Source: Ettlia oleoabundans
Taxonomy: Eukaryota > Chlorophyta > Chlorophyceae > Chlamydomonadales
Length of the DNA stretch: 41,148 nucleotides
Direction of reading: 5' to 3'
Assembly: GCA_019693395.1 (NCBI GenBank)
Contig: JAAMXP010002610.1
Span: 1-41,148 of the forward strand
This document shows positions 24,593 to 36,569 of the stretch, piece after piece. Position 1 is the stretch's first letter. The number at the start of each line of letters is the position of its first letter. The position numbers and the translations under genes are program-made. The notes under the pieces are model-generated. The model had not been told where the DNA came from. It ran no database searches and saw only the letters and a list, made by a program, of their open reading frames with translations.

Positions 24593-26717
24593 TCACGGGT
24601 CACCGTTGATGGCCTGCTGCGCATCCTCCTTCTCCAGCTGGCGTAGCAGGCCGCGAATGTCGTCCCAGCGGTGGCCTCGTCGCTGCGCAGCATAGTCGAC
24701 TCAGTTTTAGTAACTTTGTGTGCTGATGGTTGGGGGTGCGAAGCCATGTGCACGCGTGCTCGAGCTGGCCGCTCAGCAAACTACTCGGCAGCCCACCATG
24801 ACCAATCCCCCCTCCCAGCAAGGCCGGTGGCGGTGCACCGCCAAAATGTCAACTGTATACCAACAGCAGAGCTGCCTCCGAAATCACACTTTACTTGCAC
24901 CGTCGCATGCTACCAGCCGACCGCAAGCAGCGGACATGCTCCAGCACCCGCTCGCACCCCTCACCTGCATCCACGCCACAAACCGCCGCCGCCTCGCCTC
25001 CTCTGGTAGCCGCTCCATATGGGACCACTGCTTGCGGGCATCCTCAAGCAACAGCTGCTCCGGGGCTGGATTGCCTGCTAAGCTGTGCTGGCCCTGAGGG
25101 GGTACCTCCTCGTCTTCCAGCCGCTCCAAGTGCTGCCGCACATCCAGCCCCTCCTCGCCGAACACGCTTTGCAGCGCTGCGGTGGCCAGTTCAGCACTGA
25201 CGCCCCGCCGCTGAAGCTCCTGCAAAGATAGGGACGTCGATGGGGGAGTGGATCACAGGAGGGTATGGGGGGAAGCCACGAGGGGTGCACACTGAATGCG
25301 TGTGTGAATGGGTGGAAGCGACTCCATCAATGGTCGTTGTCTAAATGCCACTGCGCTGCTTTGGGCTGGCGCGAAAGCCTTCTGAGCTGGAAAGAGGTGC
25401 ATGCAAACGTCCAACACGAAGTAAGTACTCTAGGCCGGCCAAGTCACGCGGCTGGTACCTGCTCAATACGGCGTGGTCCCCACTTGGACTGCCTCCACTT
25501 GGAGCGGGCATATGTCTCCGCAAACTCCGCGTCACTCTGCAGTGGCACAAAGGTGGCCGGAATGATGCAGCACTCCTGTAAGCCATCGTCGCACTGCCCT
25601 TGGACAACCAACCTAGTGCTTCCATACGCAGCATTTAGGTCGCCCCTAATCTCTTGCCCGTGCAGCATTACCACCCTTCCTACTCTCTTTCTGCAACCCA
25701 ACAAGCGGCACCCTTCGATCTAGATCATCAGACCTGTCTCACCTGCAACCCAACCAGCTCCAGCCGGTCTATCGCAGCACGCACATCGTGCAGTTCGTGC
25801 CCCTTCTCAAGCAGCTTGGATTTAAGCTGCAGATGCAGATTGGCAAACAGTCGAGGCTACAGTAGTGTTCCCCACATAAGAAGGGGTTGAGTTTGCTTCG
25901 TCATAAGGACACAAGCGGCCTGGAGGTGTACTGGGTGGGCAAGGCTGGTTCCATCTAAGAGAACTTGGTGGGGCATGGCTGGCCGGAGGCCCAAGCACAA
26001 GGGGCGCAAGGTAGATAGCTATCTGTCAGCCAAGTGTGTTGCTGGCCGCCGTGCTGCCTTTGCCCACCTCTTTGCGGGTGTGCGAGCGAGCTGACAGGAG
26101 CTTGATCGCTGCGGCCTTTGCATCCTCGTACCCTCGCTCCACCTTCTTCCTGCACCGCACCACCACGCATCCTTGAATGGGGTGTTGATTGGTGGGCTGG
26201 CTCCGCTAGCCCCGTTTCAACAGGCGGTCCGCTGATGGTGGCCAGGATTGAACGAATGAGATGCTAAGAGCATTCCAATACCTGCCCAAGAACAGCATGA
26301 ACGGCTGCACTCTAGATATGGGACTCACCGTTGCTCATCCATCTCATCAATGGATTGCTCCAGGTTCTGCACGCCTGGCAGCTCCTCCCCGTCCTGCCGC
26401 ACAACTCGAAAGTCATAGGGGTTGCGGTGGTGATAGAAGGCGCGGCATGCCATGAAAGAGCCCCTTTCGCCCGCCCTGGCACGGCTAGCCCAAGCAGGGG
26501 CCATGTCGGTAGGGGCCAAAAGTGCGCAGCTTGTGGCGGGGTTGCAGGGGGCGGTGGCGGCAGCGGGGCCCAAGCCGGCGACCATGCTTCGTCGTAGCGC
26601 ACCGCTGCCTTCGCACGCTTTGTTGACTTGCTGTGCGAGCTGGCGCAAACGCAGCGAACGCATCCGTGCTGGTTCTAGTGGCAACCGAGCAACCGGCGTG
26701 CTGACACCAGCGCTCAT
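24593..26717 (-). CDS. recX: RecX-family regulatory protein, probably organelle-targeted
   Basis: In bacteria RecX binds RecA and tunes its filaments during recombinational repair; plant and algal relatives are nuclear-encoded and expected in plastids or mitochondria, where RecA homologues act. Six exons: 26329-26717, 26068-26149, 25743-25826, 25459-25536, 24965-25219, 24593-24682; phases close to 325 residues. RecX three-helix repeats are recognisable: KLLEKGHELHDVRAAIDRLE, then FAETYARSKWRQSKWGPRRI with ELQRRGVSAELATAAL, and the last RRGHRWDDIRGLLRQLE. About 90 N-terminal residues (from MSAGVSTPVARLPLEPARM) are rich in Arg, Ala and Ser and look like a transit peptide. The frame is open to another ATG at 26969, so the true start is uncertain. 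No recA-like gene is in this window. Confidence 0.88.
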
Positions 26718-27711
26718 TCTTTGAGTACAGGCAAAGTCGTGCCGTAGTGTCGCGGTCGAATATGATGCTGCCTCGAGAGGTGCAACAATGTTTGTTGGCA
26801 GGGGCGCCACATCACCTGCCGCTTTACAAACACAAAGTGTGTTGGCTACCAGCAGTCGCTGGTATTCACCTGCACCTGCGACGCCTCCGGCTTGCCCTAG
26901 CCCTACAGAAAGCATTTGCTTGAATGGTTGTGTTTGAGACTGGCACCCTTTACATGGAGACCGAGACATGATCGATATGAAGCGCAGGCGGCCCCGCCTA
27001 AATGGCGCAGGGTTGTAACCCAGGCTTGTATGCTAACCGCACCAAAATGCTGGCGAAAAGCTGCTCAGCGCCAAAGTTGTGATAATTCAGCAGCAAGACA
27101 CGGGCACAAGAACACTCCAGCTACCGCCAGAAAAGTTCTGGGGATCAGCTGTTGGCCTGAGGTCCAGTGGGTTGGGTGCGGCAGGGTGGTGGTGGTGACG
27201 GGAGTTAGGCGTGATAGGTGAAAACCGCGGTTACAGAAGCGAAAAAACGAATACCAATGGGTTGAAAGGAAAAAGAGCAAGGAAGAGAAAGAGCGGATAG
27301 TGAGCTGGGTGGGAGAAGGAGCCCAGACAGTGAGGTAGCCGACACTCCGGCGTGACTTCCAGAAGGTCCCGTCCTTCCAGAAGGTTCCTTGTGTCCTTCA
27401 ATAGGTAGCCCACCCGGTGCCACTAGTCAAAGCGGCACAGGCACCCGAGCGCCAGTTGAACAGCGTGCGAACCACTCCTCTACACGTGGTCACCGCGCAC
27501 GGCTGCAGGCAGAAAGAACAGAGCAGCCAGGGGCAAGGTGACGGAGTGTGTGACGTAGTCATCAAAACGTAGTGGGAAGATAAGCAGCATACTGCCGCCA
27601 ACCCTGGAATCCACGAATTGTGACAATCTTTTGCCACGCTGCCAATACTAACAAGTCCCGAAGAGCGCCCTGTGGTTGCCAGCACTGCGCCCAGCACAGC
27701 GGTGTGTTGCA
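26718..27711. other. Intergenic region between RecX start and H+-ATPase stop
   Basis: About 1 kb with no convincing gene. The part near 26718-26969 is open in the RecX frame and may encode an extended N-terminus or be 5' untranslated sequence. The part from about 27230 to 27711 probably carries the H+-ATPase 3' untranslated region. Confidence 0.5.
27231..27235 (-). terminator. Candidate polyadenylation signal TGTAA for the H+-ATPase
   Basis: TGTAA on the minus strand lies about 480 bases after the proposed stop codon. The distance is long but not exceptional for green algae. Confidence 0.25.
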
Positions 27712-30700
27712 TCACTCACCCGACACACGCTGCAGCCTGGCTGCCGCTGCCCGCATATCCGCGGCACGGCGCTCCAGCTCCTGCCGCTGCTCTGCCGTGA
27801 TGTTGCCACCCAGGGGCTGGGCCAGAGCGTCCTGAAGAGGAAAAGAAAGAAATAGCACGATGAGGAAGAGGAGTAGCTACACAGAATGAGCAACAGACAT
27901 GGGGATCAGGGTAGCGTGGGTTGCCTTCATTGGGTTGGGCAGCCACAATTCCTGGGGATCGCCACATACGGCCACATGCACTCGTGCAGGCTTGCTGGGC
28001 ACAACCAGCAGCGCATTATGACCCGAAGACTCTACAAACGGCTGTGGTTACAGTTTGCGACACTGCCAGCAACTGGCCCGACGGCAGCCATGGAACAATC
28101 AACACGGCCAGAAAGGTACGCGATATCATACAGTCAATCTGTAGCACCAGCTTTCTCACCTCAATCTCCCCGACTTGCTGCGCAATCTGCGTAGCGCTGT
28201 TGCGCCTCAGGGCACCCGCGCCAGTCATGCTGGTGCGGGCCAGGGCCGTGGTCTTGGAGATGCGCGCCAGCTGAGGCGGCAGGGCGCCGTGGAGCGACTC
28301 CCGGGCAATCTTGGTGACCTGTGGCAAGGCAGAGCACGCAGAAGGGCAGTGAGGGGTGAGAATACATGGTCTTCACTCAAAGTACTACTACAACACGAGC
28401 GCAGCCCAGGCAACAGGGCAGGACGCAAAACGCCACAGCGTGAAGCACGAATACTTGCAATGCACACATGTGCGCGACAAAGGGGACCAGCCGTGCAACT
28501 GCAAGTGCTGTTGGCCAAAAGCATTGATGCTGCTTGGCTACCGCCTGCCCCTTGTCATAATTGGAAGGACGATGCCATGTTGTGGGAGCTAAATCAACCA
28601 ATGTTGCTGCTCCTTCCCTGGTTGCCCCCCCCTCACCTGCTCCTCCACAGCCGCCACCTTCTTGTCCAGCAGCTTGGTCTCCACAGCACCCGTCACCTCC
28701 TCCGCAATCTCGTTGTCGTTGGCGGTGAAGGCGTCACGCAGGTTCACCAGAGCGCCGGTGCGGGCCTGCAAACAAACGAGACGTGCAGAGAAGGCAGGAC
28801 TAAGAAGCAGAGAAGGGCAACTGTAGGTGGCATCACAAAGCACCAGGAAGCAAGGCGGGAGCTGGTGAGCACCATGTGTTGTCGACCAAGCAATGTGCAT
28901 GACCAGCACGCTGCAGGCGCGTGGAAGCCTGTCTGGCTGGCTCATACCTGTGCGCACCACTGCTCTTTGGTTCCCCCCCTTGGCTGTTCAGGTCCTGTTA
29001 GTCCTCCTGCCTGTGTGTCTCCCTCCTCCCTGTTCCCTCCCGGGACAGCCACCCACCTGGAAGATGTCAAACTTGAGGAGGATCCAGTAGGTGAGCACCT
29101 TGAAAGCATCCTGCACCCACCACCTGCAGAAGCAGCGAGGCACGCCAGAATACAGGTGAAAAGGGATACAGAGCCCGAAGAGAGGGGTCAAGGGGATATG
29201 TAGTGAGGTGCCGGGGATGCAGATGCCGCAAACATGGCAGCACGCCAGCCGGCTACTCTGCTGCCCAATACCACACCACACCAACTTGCGGGGTTCCTTC
29301 CCGCGCAGTTAAACCAGTCCCCAGCTGACAGGCGGGGGTTGCTCACCAGAAGACGCAGAAGATCCAGATCCACAGCGGCCACAGGGTGTAGTTGTCGCCG
29401 CCTGAGCGGGCGAGGCCCTCCACCGGGACGTCATGTAGGCTGCCCTGAGGCCACACACAGGCCAGGGCCGTGGACAGTGACAGAGCCACAGTTGCAGCGC
29501 CCAGCAGCAGGTTGCCTGCAGTCCCCCAAGGGAGGGGGTCAGCAGGCGGAGAGAAGCAATGCATCGTGACATAGATTGAACGGTTGGTTGGTTATTGAGC
29601 ACAAGGGAGGGTGCCACATGCACCAGCCTGCGCGCCTACGGTACCAGGCTGTCACTCAGGTTCCGCCCATTGACCCACCTGGGCGAGTGCTCCAGAAGGG
29701 GCCCTCGGTACGGGCGGAGAAAAGGGTGAGGAAGTCTGAGAGCGAAACCTTGAGATAAACCATGTTCACCAGCTTGCCGTAAGTCTGCGGGGACAGACAG
29801 AACTAGGTCGTGGCAGTTACACATCCCACATTTCAACTGATTCACGGGACAGGACCCCAACTTGGCGGTGCAGACACAGAGAGGCAATGCAGCGCAGCTG
29901 GGGTGGTGGGGCAGAGAGATGCAAGCTTGGCAAACGCGGACAAACATGGGAGCATTACAAGCTCTGGCTAGCCAAGCTGCGCTGCACCCACCCCCACAAT
30001 GCCTTGGTGGTGCCAATCGCCCATGCACCCAACCTCCATCCACCCATCAACTACCATACACGCACGTGCACACACGAGCACACACGCATGCGCACGCGCG
30101 AGTGCACAGCTGGCGACTGCCCCTCACCGGCACTTCCAGGCCCCATTTTCGGAAGAGGGAGCCTTCGTTGGGTGAGTCCAGCGCCAGGCCAACCAGCAGT
30201 AGGGACGAACCCATGGACACCAGGCCCAGCACAGAGGACACAACAAAAAGAACCCGCAAATTCCACTTCTCTGCAGGCAAAAGAAGGAAGCGCGACAGCA
30301 AGCGTGGTATAGATGAGTGAGATGGTGTAAGCCACAGGGACTGGTTGTGCCAGGATGCAGGCAGGTAGGCTGGCCCAAGTGTGATGAACCAGGTCGGCAT
30401 GGAGCAGCCAAACCGTTCACAGCTGCCCCCGCTGCTTGCATGTGCCCAACCCTGACCTGCCAGCCGGCCATAAACCCCACCCACATGTGCACTCAAAACC
30501 CCACCACGCACCGGGGCGGGGGGAGGCCTGTACGCGGTCGTAGCCCACAGAGATGAGGGTGCCGTCGTTGAGCAGCGTGATGAGCATGAGCATGAGCACG
30601 GGCAGCTGGAAGAACTCGGGCCAGTCCGCACTATCTTCAGGGCAACGATCTGGAAAATCGCTAAGCGCGTCCTCGCAGAACTGGTAGGGGTCAAAGGCGA

Positions 30701-33700
30701 AGACCGAGATGAAAAAGAAAATTAGCAGCTGCAGCGTGGCAGCAATACGGTCTGCAGCAGGGGAGGAGCATTGGGGCCTTGGCAGTGTGGGGAAGCATCA
30801 GGGGGTCAACACTGGCGGGGGGCAAATATGGGCCACGTCGGCGAGCGTCCCTGTGCTGTCAGGTGGTCAGGTGGATGGCCCAACCAGCAAATCGAAGACG
30901 CTCACAATTTTACTAACTCGTCGTTGCCAAGCCACAGGAACTCACGAGCGAGAAAACACCGGGCCAGGCTTGCACTCACATACCCACGCACGACAACCAC
31001 CCAGCAACAACAGCCCACCCATGCAACTCAGCAAGCAGCCTTGCGCCCACCAACACTCACAGTTGATGAAATTTTTCACACGCTGGAAAATCTGGCGGGC
31101 AATGATGATGGCGTGGATCACCACGGACAGGCCGGGGTCGGTGAGCACAATGTCGGCGGCGGCGCGAGCGGCGTCAGTGGCACCAGCCACGGCAATACCG
31201 ACGTCGGCCTTCTTGAGGGCAGGGGCGTCGTTCACACCGTCACCGGTCATGCCCACGGCAAAGCCGGCCTGGCGCAGGCACTCGACAATCAGGTACTGCA
31301 GCGAGTATGGAGCGCAGCACGGCATCATGGGACAGACTCGACAGGTAGGTCAGGGCAGAAGAACAGTGACTTACGTTCGGTCTATGTTTACGGAGCAGAC
31401 ATCAAAACCGCCACAGGTCGCGCAACACTTGCACCCACTGCATGCACATCTGCCTGTCCTCCGATGTTGACAATACCACACACACAGTCCAGCCTAGGCG
31501 CCCACCTTGTGCTCCGGGTAGACCTGCGCGAAGCCGTCCGCCTCCACAATTGTGCGAGTGTACTTGGCCAAGTCCTTGGGAATCTTGCCTTCGGCGTCCA
31601 GCGTGGGCAGGCCCGTGGCGTCAGGGATGTTGAGGCCCAGGCCCAGGATGCGAGACATCTCCTTGGCAATCAGCACCTGGTCGCCAGTGATCATCTTCAC
31701 GTCCACGCCGTTCTCAAGCGCCTGCGGGTGGGCAGGTGAGGGGTGGATGTGGGGCACATCAGGGTGACATGGGGCTCGTATGGAGAGAAAGAACTATCGG
31801 GGACGACAACCGAGGCTGGCAAGCAGATAAATGCGCACAAATATATCGTACAATTAAACCAAACGAAAAATGAGGAGATAAGAGCGGAGCGCAGAGGAGA
31901 TAAGAGCAGAGCAGGCCGAGCCGTGACTGCAAAACAGCAACGAGCAGCACACCACGTGATGCCCAGCCAACCCCCCGCCCGCTGCCAGCTCAGCCACCTG
32001 ACTGCCCAGCCCAGCAAGCACCGCACCTGCTCAATGGTGTGCTTGGTGTCTGGGCGGGGCGGGTCCAGGAAGGTCAGCATGCCCAGCATCTCCCAAGCCT
32101 CCTGGTTCTCGTCAAAGGTGCGGGCTACAGCCAGGGAGCGAATGCCGCGGGATCCAAGGTTGGCAACCTCGGCCTCCACACGCATTTTCAGCTCAGGCTT
32201 GTTGTCGGCTCCACACAGCCTGGCAATGACTTGAGGCGCGCCCTTGGCCACCCTGAACACAGCACCATCGGGCCCCTTGATCAACTGCATACGGCAAGAG
32301 GGCACAAGTATTCTCGGCAAACTTAGAAACAGAAAGGGAGGCACCAAGCAAACTGGGAGCTGCTTTGTTGCATGCTTGAACAGTGCCTGCTGCATTGGTG
32401 GGACTGCGCGCCATGCCGGGCTCGTTACACAGCCTGCACTCCCAGGAGTTTTCGTTCTCCACTGTTCTCCACTGCAAAGCAGCACAAGCTAGCAGTGCAC
32501 TAGTTGCCAGTGATCCAGCACTCTGCGTGTCGCAGCGCCACCCACCGACTCCGTGCGCTTGATGGTGGGGTCGAAGGGTGAGTGGTCCAGCATGGTGTAG
32601 ACATCAAGGGAGGGCAGATCCACAGCACCCAGGCACATGGTGTCCAGGGCATCCTTGGGGGGCTGCACAGAAGACCATGCATAACCAAAGCGCAGCATGT
32701 GAACACAGGTCAAAGGACCGGGAAGAAATGGAGCGAATTTTGGCTGACGATGGCAGATGCAGGCAGCTGTAGAGAACTGGCTGGACGGCAACACGGCAAA
32801 CGCGACTGCGTGCCTGCTTCCAGCACAACCAGCAGCAGCAAAGGAGGAGCAGGATTTGCGTTGACTGGCGCAGCACCAGCGGTGCACTACCAGCCACCCT
32901 AACGCGTGCAGCAGAGCAGCAGCAGCAGCACAGCAGCAGCAGCACAGCATCGAATATCTCCTCACCTCCTTCCACTTGGCAGCCAGTGCAGCGGAGGTCA
33001 GCACCGACTGAAGGTTCTCCCCCTCACGGAAGGTGGGGCAGTACTCCTGGATCTCCATCTTGTTCAGAGTCAGCGTGCCTGCTTAAGACGCAATCGTGGG
33101 TGGCAGAGCAGCCAAGCAAGCGGGCAGTAGATGCAGGGAAGCCAGCATAATGCATTTGGCCATTGAAGACGAGGAGAAACAGCTCAAAACCCGAGGCAAA
33201 CAATGCCCTCAGCAACTTGCAGAAGCCCGGCTTTCCAGCTGTGATGAGACTGCTTGTGCGGTAGCGAGCAGTATGGCCGCACAATTGCACGCGCTTGCTG
33301 GCCACAACTACAGACATTCTGCAGCGCAGTAGAGCCCTGCTGCCACTCACCCGTCTTGTCTGAGCAGAGCATGTTCATGCCGGCCATCTCCTCAATGGAC
33401 TGCAGCCGGCTCACAATCGCGCCATAGCTGCAAGAGGGGGCACAAGCAAGAGAAACAGAGCAAGAAGAGGGAGGGTCAGCATCCAGGAGGGGTGAAGGTA
33501 AGGGCCATGAGCAACGGGCGCACAAAGACATCCACAAGCATGCTACCCCAGACCAAACGGCTGCAGATGGCTGTCCAGAAGGCGCTCCTGGAAGCGGCGC
33601 ACAATGCTAGCGCTTAAGGTCCAGCGCAAGCAGCATGCGCGACACAGGAGCAAGCAAAATCCAGTCCAACCCAACACCCCCGCCGGCCTGCAACTCACGA

Positions 33701-35576
33701 GCTGAGCTGGCGGGAGCCGAGAGCCAGTGTGGTGGTGCACACAATCTCAATGGCAATGGGGATGGATGCCACTAGCAGCACGACGGTGAAGGTCAGCGCG
33801 TCCTTGAACTTCTGGTCCTTGGCGAAGAGCAGGTACATGAGGGCGACGAAGCAGAGGGTGAGGGAGAGGGACACCAGCACAAACATGATCTTCAGCAGGA
33901 TCTTCTGCAGGTTGCCCAGCCCGTTGTCGCCCTGGAGCATCTGCGCCGTCTTGCCGAAGAAGGTGTTCTTGCCGGTGAACTCAACAGTGGCCTCAACCTC
34001 GCCACGAGTCACTGCAGGGAGGAGAGAAGAAGATAAGGCAGATGCAGTGTGGATTCCCTGTTGTGTTAGTGAGTTCCCTGTTGTGTTAGTGTCGGAACCG
34101 TGGGCTATAATGGTGACCAATCCGCCAGTGCTTGAAGAAAACAACGCAGCTGAGATTGCACGAGGTTGTGGCGTGATGGCAGGGTAAGGGGAGCCAAGCT
34201 TGGCTAGCTGGCTCAACCAAGAGCAGGCTGGCTGCCATCACGCATTGCTCACATCTCGCCCACTTTACCACTGGTGCCAAACATAACAAGCAGAATACGA
34301 GACCCACCTGTGGAGCCCATCTTTGGGGTGTCTCCCTTGTACATGGTCACAGGCAGGGACTCTCCAGTCAGCGCAGCCTGGTCCACCTCAATGCGGCCCT
34401 CGTTCACGATACAGTCAGCAGGCACAGCAGCACCCGCCGCCAGCAGGACGAGATCGCCGGGCACCAACATCGTGGCATCCATGGTCTGCCACTTGTCGTC
34501 ACGCTTGCACGTGGCCAGAGGCTTGAGCGCGGCCTTGAGGGCAGAGACGGCGTCTGCGGCCTTGGTGGTCTCGTACCTGCAATACATAACAGGGGCGGTG
34601 AAGAGCAAGCAATACGTTCGGGGGATGGCAGCAGCAGACAGGTAATGCATGCATGGTGAATCAGCGCTGCCGATGAATGGCAGGTGAAACGCTGCTACAT
34701 CAGAAGCGCCGCCGCTCTGCGGGCTTGCCGGAGAGCTGAAGAGCTGCATGGGCACGGCGGCGGGGCAGCAATCAGCACCATAAAGCAGCATTGAGGCGCA
34801 CCAGCCCAGGGTAGCATTGGCAAACTGAATGCCCAGCAGGATACCAGCATCGATCCAGTTCTGAATGGCAAACATGATGATGATGGCAATCCAAATCATG
34901 ATGGGCATGGGGCCCCACACTGCAGGCGGCAGAGAAATGAAGCGTGGGGAGTAAGCGCGGGTCAGGGTTTACAGCCGACACACTGTGGCCGCTGCAAGCA
35001 GGTTTGTTGCAGCAATAGTTTGTGATTGGATCGCCAAGCATGCTGACAAGGACAACAGGAGGCCAGAGGGGCGGTGGAAGGGGGTGGGTGCAGTGGTGTA
35101 GCCAAATGGGCAATCAGGCGGGCAGGTGCAAGCCGCTGGGCTGTGTGCCACTCACGGTGCTTGAGGTACACCAGCCATTTGGGAGTGCGCTTCTCCTCCA
35201 GCTCATTCTTGCCCCACTCCTGCAGCAGCCGCTCGGCCTCTGCAAGCAGGCGGGCAGGGAGCAGCGGGAATTGCACACAAGTGAGCGGGCGCACGCCACC
35301 CACGCGCTTGCAACCGTCTGTCGGCCTGTCACGTCTTGCCGCGGCTAGCTGCACTTCAGACATATGTTCAGGGCGTCATTTTTGGGTGCAAAAGCTTCAA
35401 ACCATGTTCGAGGGCTCAGCCGGTGGGAAACCCTAAGTGGGCTCACCCTGGGTTGTCAGCCCCTCTGAAGCAACAAACTCATCGCGGTGGTCGGAGTGGG
35501 AGTTCTCCTTCTTAGGCTCAGGCTTGTCGGCGCCGTTGGCCGCGGGCGGCACCCCGTTGGCCTCACCGTCGCCCAT
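27712..35576 (-). CDS. Plasma-membrane H+-ATPase, P-type subfamily P3A
   Basis: The pump uses ATP to export protons across the plasma membrane. Nineteen exons: 35447-35576, 35156-35239, 34802-34919, 34308-34576, 33699-34011, 33351-33427, 32966-33078, 32546-32662, 32027-32284, 31506-31721, 31061-31295, 30512-30751, 30128-30270, 29679-29784, 29347-29515, 29057-29123, 28637-28765, 28160-28318, 27712-27831. All are GT-AG and phases close to 1020 residues. Hallmarks: TGES at 181-184, phosphorylated Asp328 in CSDKTGTLT, KGAP at 421-424, hinge GDGVNDAP at 583-590, and the proton-carrying Asp in LNDGT (about residue 706). An extracytosolic loop after M5 (about 665-692) is longer than in plants and holds Cys669 and Cys680. 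The cytosolic tail after about residue 885 lacks the plant YTV end. The last codons overlap a donor-like site (GG|GTGAGT), so a further exon is possible. Confidence 0.96.
30055..30111. repeat. CA/CG-rich simple sequence in an H+-ATPase intron
   Basis: An alternating purine-pyrimidine tract (cacgcatgcgcacgcgcgagtg-like) with Z-DNA-forming character lies within the intron upstream of exon 29679-29784. No coding function. Confidence 0.6.
32908..32948. repeat. (CAG)n-rich tract in an H+-ATPase intron
   Basis: An interrupted CAG repeat lies in the intron between exons 32966-33078 and 32546-32662, close to the donor site. On the coding strand it reads CTG. Confidence 0.75.
34054..34091. repeat. 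20-bp tandem duplication in an H+-ATPase intron
   Basis: The 18-base segment ttccctgttgtgttagtg occurs at 34054-34071 and again at 34074-34091, a 20-bp period with two copies, in the intron next to exon 33699-34011. It looks like a recent small duplication. Confidence 0.9.
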
Positions 35577-36569
35577 GATTGCGCCGGCTGCAATGCCTGC
35601 GTGGAACGAGCGGCGGCGCAGGCGTGTGAGCGGCGCAGGCGCCAAGCCGGCAGGTGGTAGATTGGTAAGCCGGCAATTTGGCGGCGGAGACGCCTCTGGT
35701 CAAGGTGTTTGAACACGTGATGCAACTAACAGGAGGGCTCAGCGACCTTGGCTCATAGGCGGCTGAGGGTTGAACTGGGCTCAGACGACGCAGTGCCCTA
35801 GCCTTGCCCACCACCGGGTAGCTAGCCAAAGCTCGTAGGATGTGGCAGGTTATGTAGGGAGGCACAACACCCGCGCTAGTGGCCCTGAGCAGTTTGCTAG
35901 CATGCGGCCGCACTTGTGGCGGCGCTTCTTACCTTGTGCCAAACAGTCGACCAGACTGCGCTACAGCGCCCTTCAAGATGAGTTTAGGGAAGGGGGGTCG
36001 GCCCTTACATGTGCCAACCCCCCAACGATGGCCCGCTGAGCTGGAGCTCAGCCCTACCCCTCAGTCGATCCTGGTGCAGCCATCGCACATTGCCATGTTG
36101 CGCTGGCCCCTAGTCAAGCTCCGCGCGAAAGCCGGCCGAGGCGCGGGAACCTGCCCCGGCCAGCAGCAAGTCCACTGCCGCCGCACAGCCACAAAGGTGA
36201 GGCCGCTCTGAAATAGTGTGCTGCCTGAAAGTCTGCCAAATGGCCAGGCCCCTTACATCATTGTGAGCACGAAGCACATTACAGACTCAACAGTTGTCGA
36301 AGGCGTCATCGAGTTAGAAGGTAAGCAGGTCCGGACAAGGTTGAAAGGGCGGCGCGTGCGCCCAGGTAGGCCCAGCACATCAGGTCAGGCCTTCACCAAA
36401 AAAAAGGTAATGCTCTTTCAACTAAAGAGCAGACACACATGCATTTGCTGGGAAAACACAATGTTGGGTTTGAATCTACGTTTCAGTACAAGCTGTGCAT
36501 CCTGGATTGAGAAAAATGTGGCATGACAACGGCAAAGTTCGTGTAGCTGGTGCCTAAAGCAAGCAGGCT
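35577..36569. other. Intergenic region: H+-ATPase promoter and SYLF 3' end; weak plus-strand frame
   Basis: This nearly 1-kb stretch should carry the H+-ATPase promoter and the SYLF gene's 3' untranslated region. A plus-strand frame from about 35879 runs to an ACAAAG|GTGAGG donor-like site near 36196, and a second open frame begins near 36218, but I recognise no protein family, so no gene is called. Confidence 0.45.
36253..36257 (-). terminator. Candidate polyadenylation signal TGTAA for the SYLF gene
   Basis: TGTAA on the minus strand lies about 313 bases after the SYLF stop codon. Confidence 0.3.
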
